A DNA stretch of 7,659 nucleotides, taken from the NCBI GenBank assembly GCA_903881535.1, contig CAIRTT010000110.1, positions 1 through 7,659 on the forward strand, read 5' to 3'. Source of the stretch: an uncultured Armatimonadota bacterium (GTDB lineage: Bacteria; Armatimonadota; Armatimonadia; Armatimonadales; Armatimonadaceae). Shown here in pieces: positions 6,431 through 7,659 of this stretch. How positions within the stretch are numbered: position 1 is the stretch's first letter; each line of letters begins with the position of its first letter. Position numbers and translations under genes: made by a program. The notes under the pieces are model-generated. The model worked only from the letters and a program-made list of their open reading frames with translations, was not told where the DNA came from and searched no databases.

Positions 6431-6511
6431 GCCCAGATGGTGAAATGGTAGACACGCTGGTTTCAGGTACCAGTGCCGAAAGGCGTGCGAGTTCGACTCT
6501 CGCTTTGGGCA
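6431..6511 (+). tRNA. tRNA-Leu, anticodon CAG
   Basis: A full class II cloverleaf can be drawn. The acceptor stem is GCCCAGA (6431-6437) with TTTGGGC (6504-6510), including one G-U pair. The D stem is GTG/CAC (6440-6442, 6453-6455) with a GG-containing loop. The anticodon stem is CTGGT/ACCAG (6457-6461, 6469-6473) with loop TTCAGGT, giving anticodon CAG at 6464-6466, which reads the leucine codon CUG. The long variable arm is a GCC/GGC stem with a GAAA loop (6475-6484). The T stem is GCGAG/CTCGC (6487-6491, 6499-6503) with loop TTCGACT. The discriminator is A6511, as expected for Leu. CCA is not encoded (TTA follows), so it must be added by the CCA-adding enzyme. It has its own promoter and terminator and is divergent from the tat genes. 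Confidence 0.96.
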
Positions 6512-7659
6512 TTAACGGCGCCGGGAACGGCGCCGTTTTTTCGTTTTCACCACCTCTTCACCGATTGTGTCACTCGTAAGTTCTGTAGACGACTTCGCTT
6601 CATCAAAAGCCTTCTGACTTGCTGCATTAACAGGCTGCCCAAGTTCACCTTTGATAACCAGAGCATGTGGAACCTCTCGGCTTGGGAGGGACTCACTTGA
6701 ATGCCCAGTTGCCATTATTTTGCCGTTGAAGACTATCGAAGTACTAAAGCCACTATCCATTAGAAACGCTTCCTGTAAACCAGCCGCCGCTGCTCCCCGG
6801 GCCATCGCTGATGTCGTAATCACGTTCTGTGTCGCACCGTACACGAGGGTCCCATCAGATTTCCATCCAAAGAACGCGCGTTTGCGCGGATCGTTGAAGT
6901 CACCAGCGGCAGCCGTGGATATTTCACTCCTGGAACGTGCTTCTCCATTGTGGACAATCCAAGCCCCAGCCAAAAAGCAATCCGTGAACTCAGGAAGGAG
7001 CTGACGAACCCCATCCTCGCTGTTCAATGCTTCGGAACTGAATGGAGCAACGCTTATCTTTGTTTCATTCCATGCAATCAGTGGGCGACCGACTAACTTT
7101 TCCAATCGCCGTGCATCACGATCAACAAAAAACACACCCTCATTCTGTGACTTAAAAGGACCAATCATGGCGTTATCGGTGCCTCGGAGAGCCGCATTGA
7201 CGAAAAACGTGCCATTCATCCCAGCTAAAGCACTATGTTTTTCAACATACGCTCCGACAGACTTCCGTCCGCCATCCGGGTCACGAACAGACATCGGGGT
7301 CCCCCCCGATACAAACACTAACGATATTCCATCAAATTCACCATCGGTTAGCGTTATAGGAGCATTGTTAATGTCAGCTGTAACCACAGCAGCAGGCACA
7401 TTCTTAGCCCGGTCTTGAGACTGCTCAAATGCATCCTTGTATTTCGTTTGAATTGTCCGCTGTATCTCCAGCACCCCAGGGGATTCCTCGGCAGGACCAT
7501 TCTTCATCGTGAAGGCCATCGTGTAGCCAAGAGACTTTGTCAGCTCAATGGTCTTACTATCGGCACTGCCAACGGGATAGGCCAGAAATGGCACAGGATG
7601 GCCCAATTGCTCTTCTAACAGCGACTTTGATTCCGTGAGTTCCCGCTCTTGAACATCGA
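6512..7659 (-). CDS. Polysaccharide deacetylase (CE4) end fused to NAGPA-type phosphodiester glycosidase (5' end outside window)
   Basis: The frame is open to the right edge. The leftmost start-like codon near 7606 is an internal TTG, because the codons before it continue the domain, reading RELTESKSLLEEQLG then HPVPFLAYPVGS. This is the classic end of a NodB/CE4 deacetylase ('El~~Sk~~Le~~lG~~v~~faYPyG'). It is followed by SLGYTMAFT and a closing EIQRTIQ at visible residues 64-70, so the metal His/Asp motifs lie outside the window. From about residue 90 to 335 (counting from 7657) there is a NAGPA/DUF2233-like phosphodiester glycosidase domain: AGMNGTFF (145-152), KRAFFGWKSDGTLVYG (259-274), a helix, then FLMDSGFSTS (298-307, usual form DGGgSs) and SREVPHALVIK (326-336). 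It would act on cell-envelope glycans; the substrate is unknown. The C-terminus is polybasic (KTKKRRRSRRR) and ends at TAA (6514-6512), next to the tRNA. Confidence 0.85.
   Translation of the reverse strand, partial: DVQERELTESKSLLEEQLGHPVPFLAYPVGSADSKTIELTKSLGYTMAFTMKNGPAEESPGVLEIQRTIQTKYKDAFEQSQDRAKNVPAAVVTADINNAPITLTDGEFDGISLVFVSGGTPMSVRDPDGGRKSVGAYVEKHSALAGMNGTFFVNAALRGTDNAMIGPFKSQNEGVFFVDRDARRLEKLVGRPLIAWNETKISVAPFSSEALNSEDGVRQLLPEFTDCFLAGAWIVHNGEARSRSEISTAAAGDFNDPRKRAFFGWKSDGTLVYGATQNVITTSAMARGAAAAGLQEAFLMDSGFSTSIVFNGKIMATGHSSESLPSREVPHALVIKGELGQPVNAASQKAFDEAKSSTELTSDTIGEEVVKTKKRRRSRRR
6515..6547 (+). terminator. Rho-independent terminator of tRNA-Leu
   Basis: ACGGCGCCG (6515-6523) pairs with CGGCGCCGT (6528-6536) in a 9-bp GC-rich stem closed by a GGAA tetraloop, followed by TTTTTTCGTTTTC. 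It begins 4 nt past the tRNA discriminator base. The whole structure lies within the 3' end of the minus-strand deacetylase-glycosidase gene. Confidence 0.93.

Noticed and set aside
7601..7609. TTG at 7606 as the start of the glycosidase gene
   Set aside because: The upstream codons to the right edge are open and encode conserved deacetylase sequence, so the codon is an internal Leu.
1..7659. CRISPR array, insertion sequence, phage or defence system
   Set aside because: I saw no regularly spaced repeats, transposase or integrase motifs, terminal inverted repeats, or nuclease-type gene pairs. All long frames belong to housekeeping or envelope families.

Overview
The window looks like ordinary chromosome from a diderm (Gram-negative-type) bacterium. 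An Omp85-family outer membrane beta-barrel gene, a lipoprotein gene and Sec and Tat export components sit together. Genes are tightly packed, some with overlapping regulatory signals, and at least two reading frames use or pass through TTG codons near their ends. The tRNA carries no encoded CCA. I cannot assign a species. Armatimonadota (Fimbriimonas-like) is my best guess, at low confidence, and other deep-branching diderm phyla remain possible.

Layout, left to right. Positions 2-481 (+) hold the C-terminal half of an aldo/keto reductase that enters from the left edge. A 9-bp hairpin at 490-511 separates it from a convergent minus-strand cluster. That cluster is transcribed right to left from about 6323 to 523: a TatA/TatB-family protein with a long acidic tail (6323-5688), a compact TatA (5654-5466), SecG (5463-5227), a strong terminator-like hairpin (5208-5165), an Omp85/BamA-like outer membrane protein (5154-3661), a GNAT acetyltransferase (3660-3106), (R)-citramalate synthase CimA (3103-1526) and a beta-rich lipoprotein (1488-523). 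Most junctions are 0-40 nt, which implies co-transcription and translational coupling. The hairpin after secG probably divides the cluster into an export part and a downstream part that receives only read-through, unless an unrecognised promoter exists.

To the right of the tat genes a divergent plus-strand unit holds tRNA-Leu(CAG) at 6431-6511, with its own promoter (TTGACA, 17 nt, TAACAT) and a textbook terminator at 6515-6547. From the right edge, on the minus strand, comes a partial gene (7659-6512) that joins the end of a polysaccharide deacetylase (CE4/NodB) domain to a NAGPA-type phosphodiester glycosidase domain. Its last codons, a polybasic RRRSRRR tail, lie inside the tRNA terminator on the opposite strand, and its stop codon abuts the tRNA.

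Functionally, the tat, secG and omp85 genes suggest a protein-export and envelope-assembly module. CimA feeds isoleucine synthesis and appears to be a passenger in the same transcription direction. I found no CRISPR array, insertion sequence, phage gene or defence system. The most unusual points are the shared tRNA-terminator/CDS 3' end, the deacetylase-glycosidase fusion, the terminator placed directly before the omp85 ribosome binding site, and the TAA-TTG junction that leaves omp85 and the GNAT gene in one frame.
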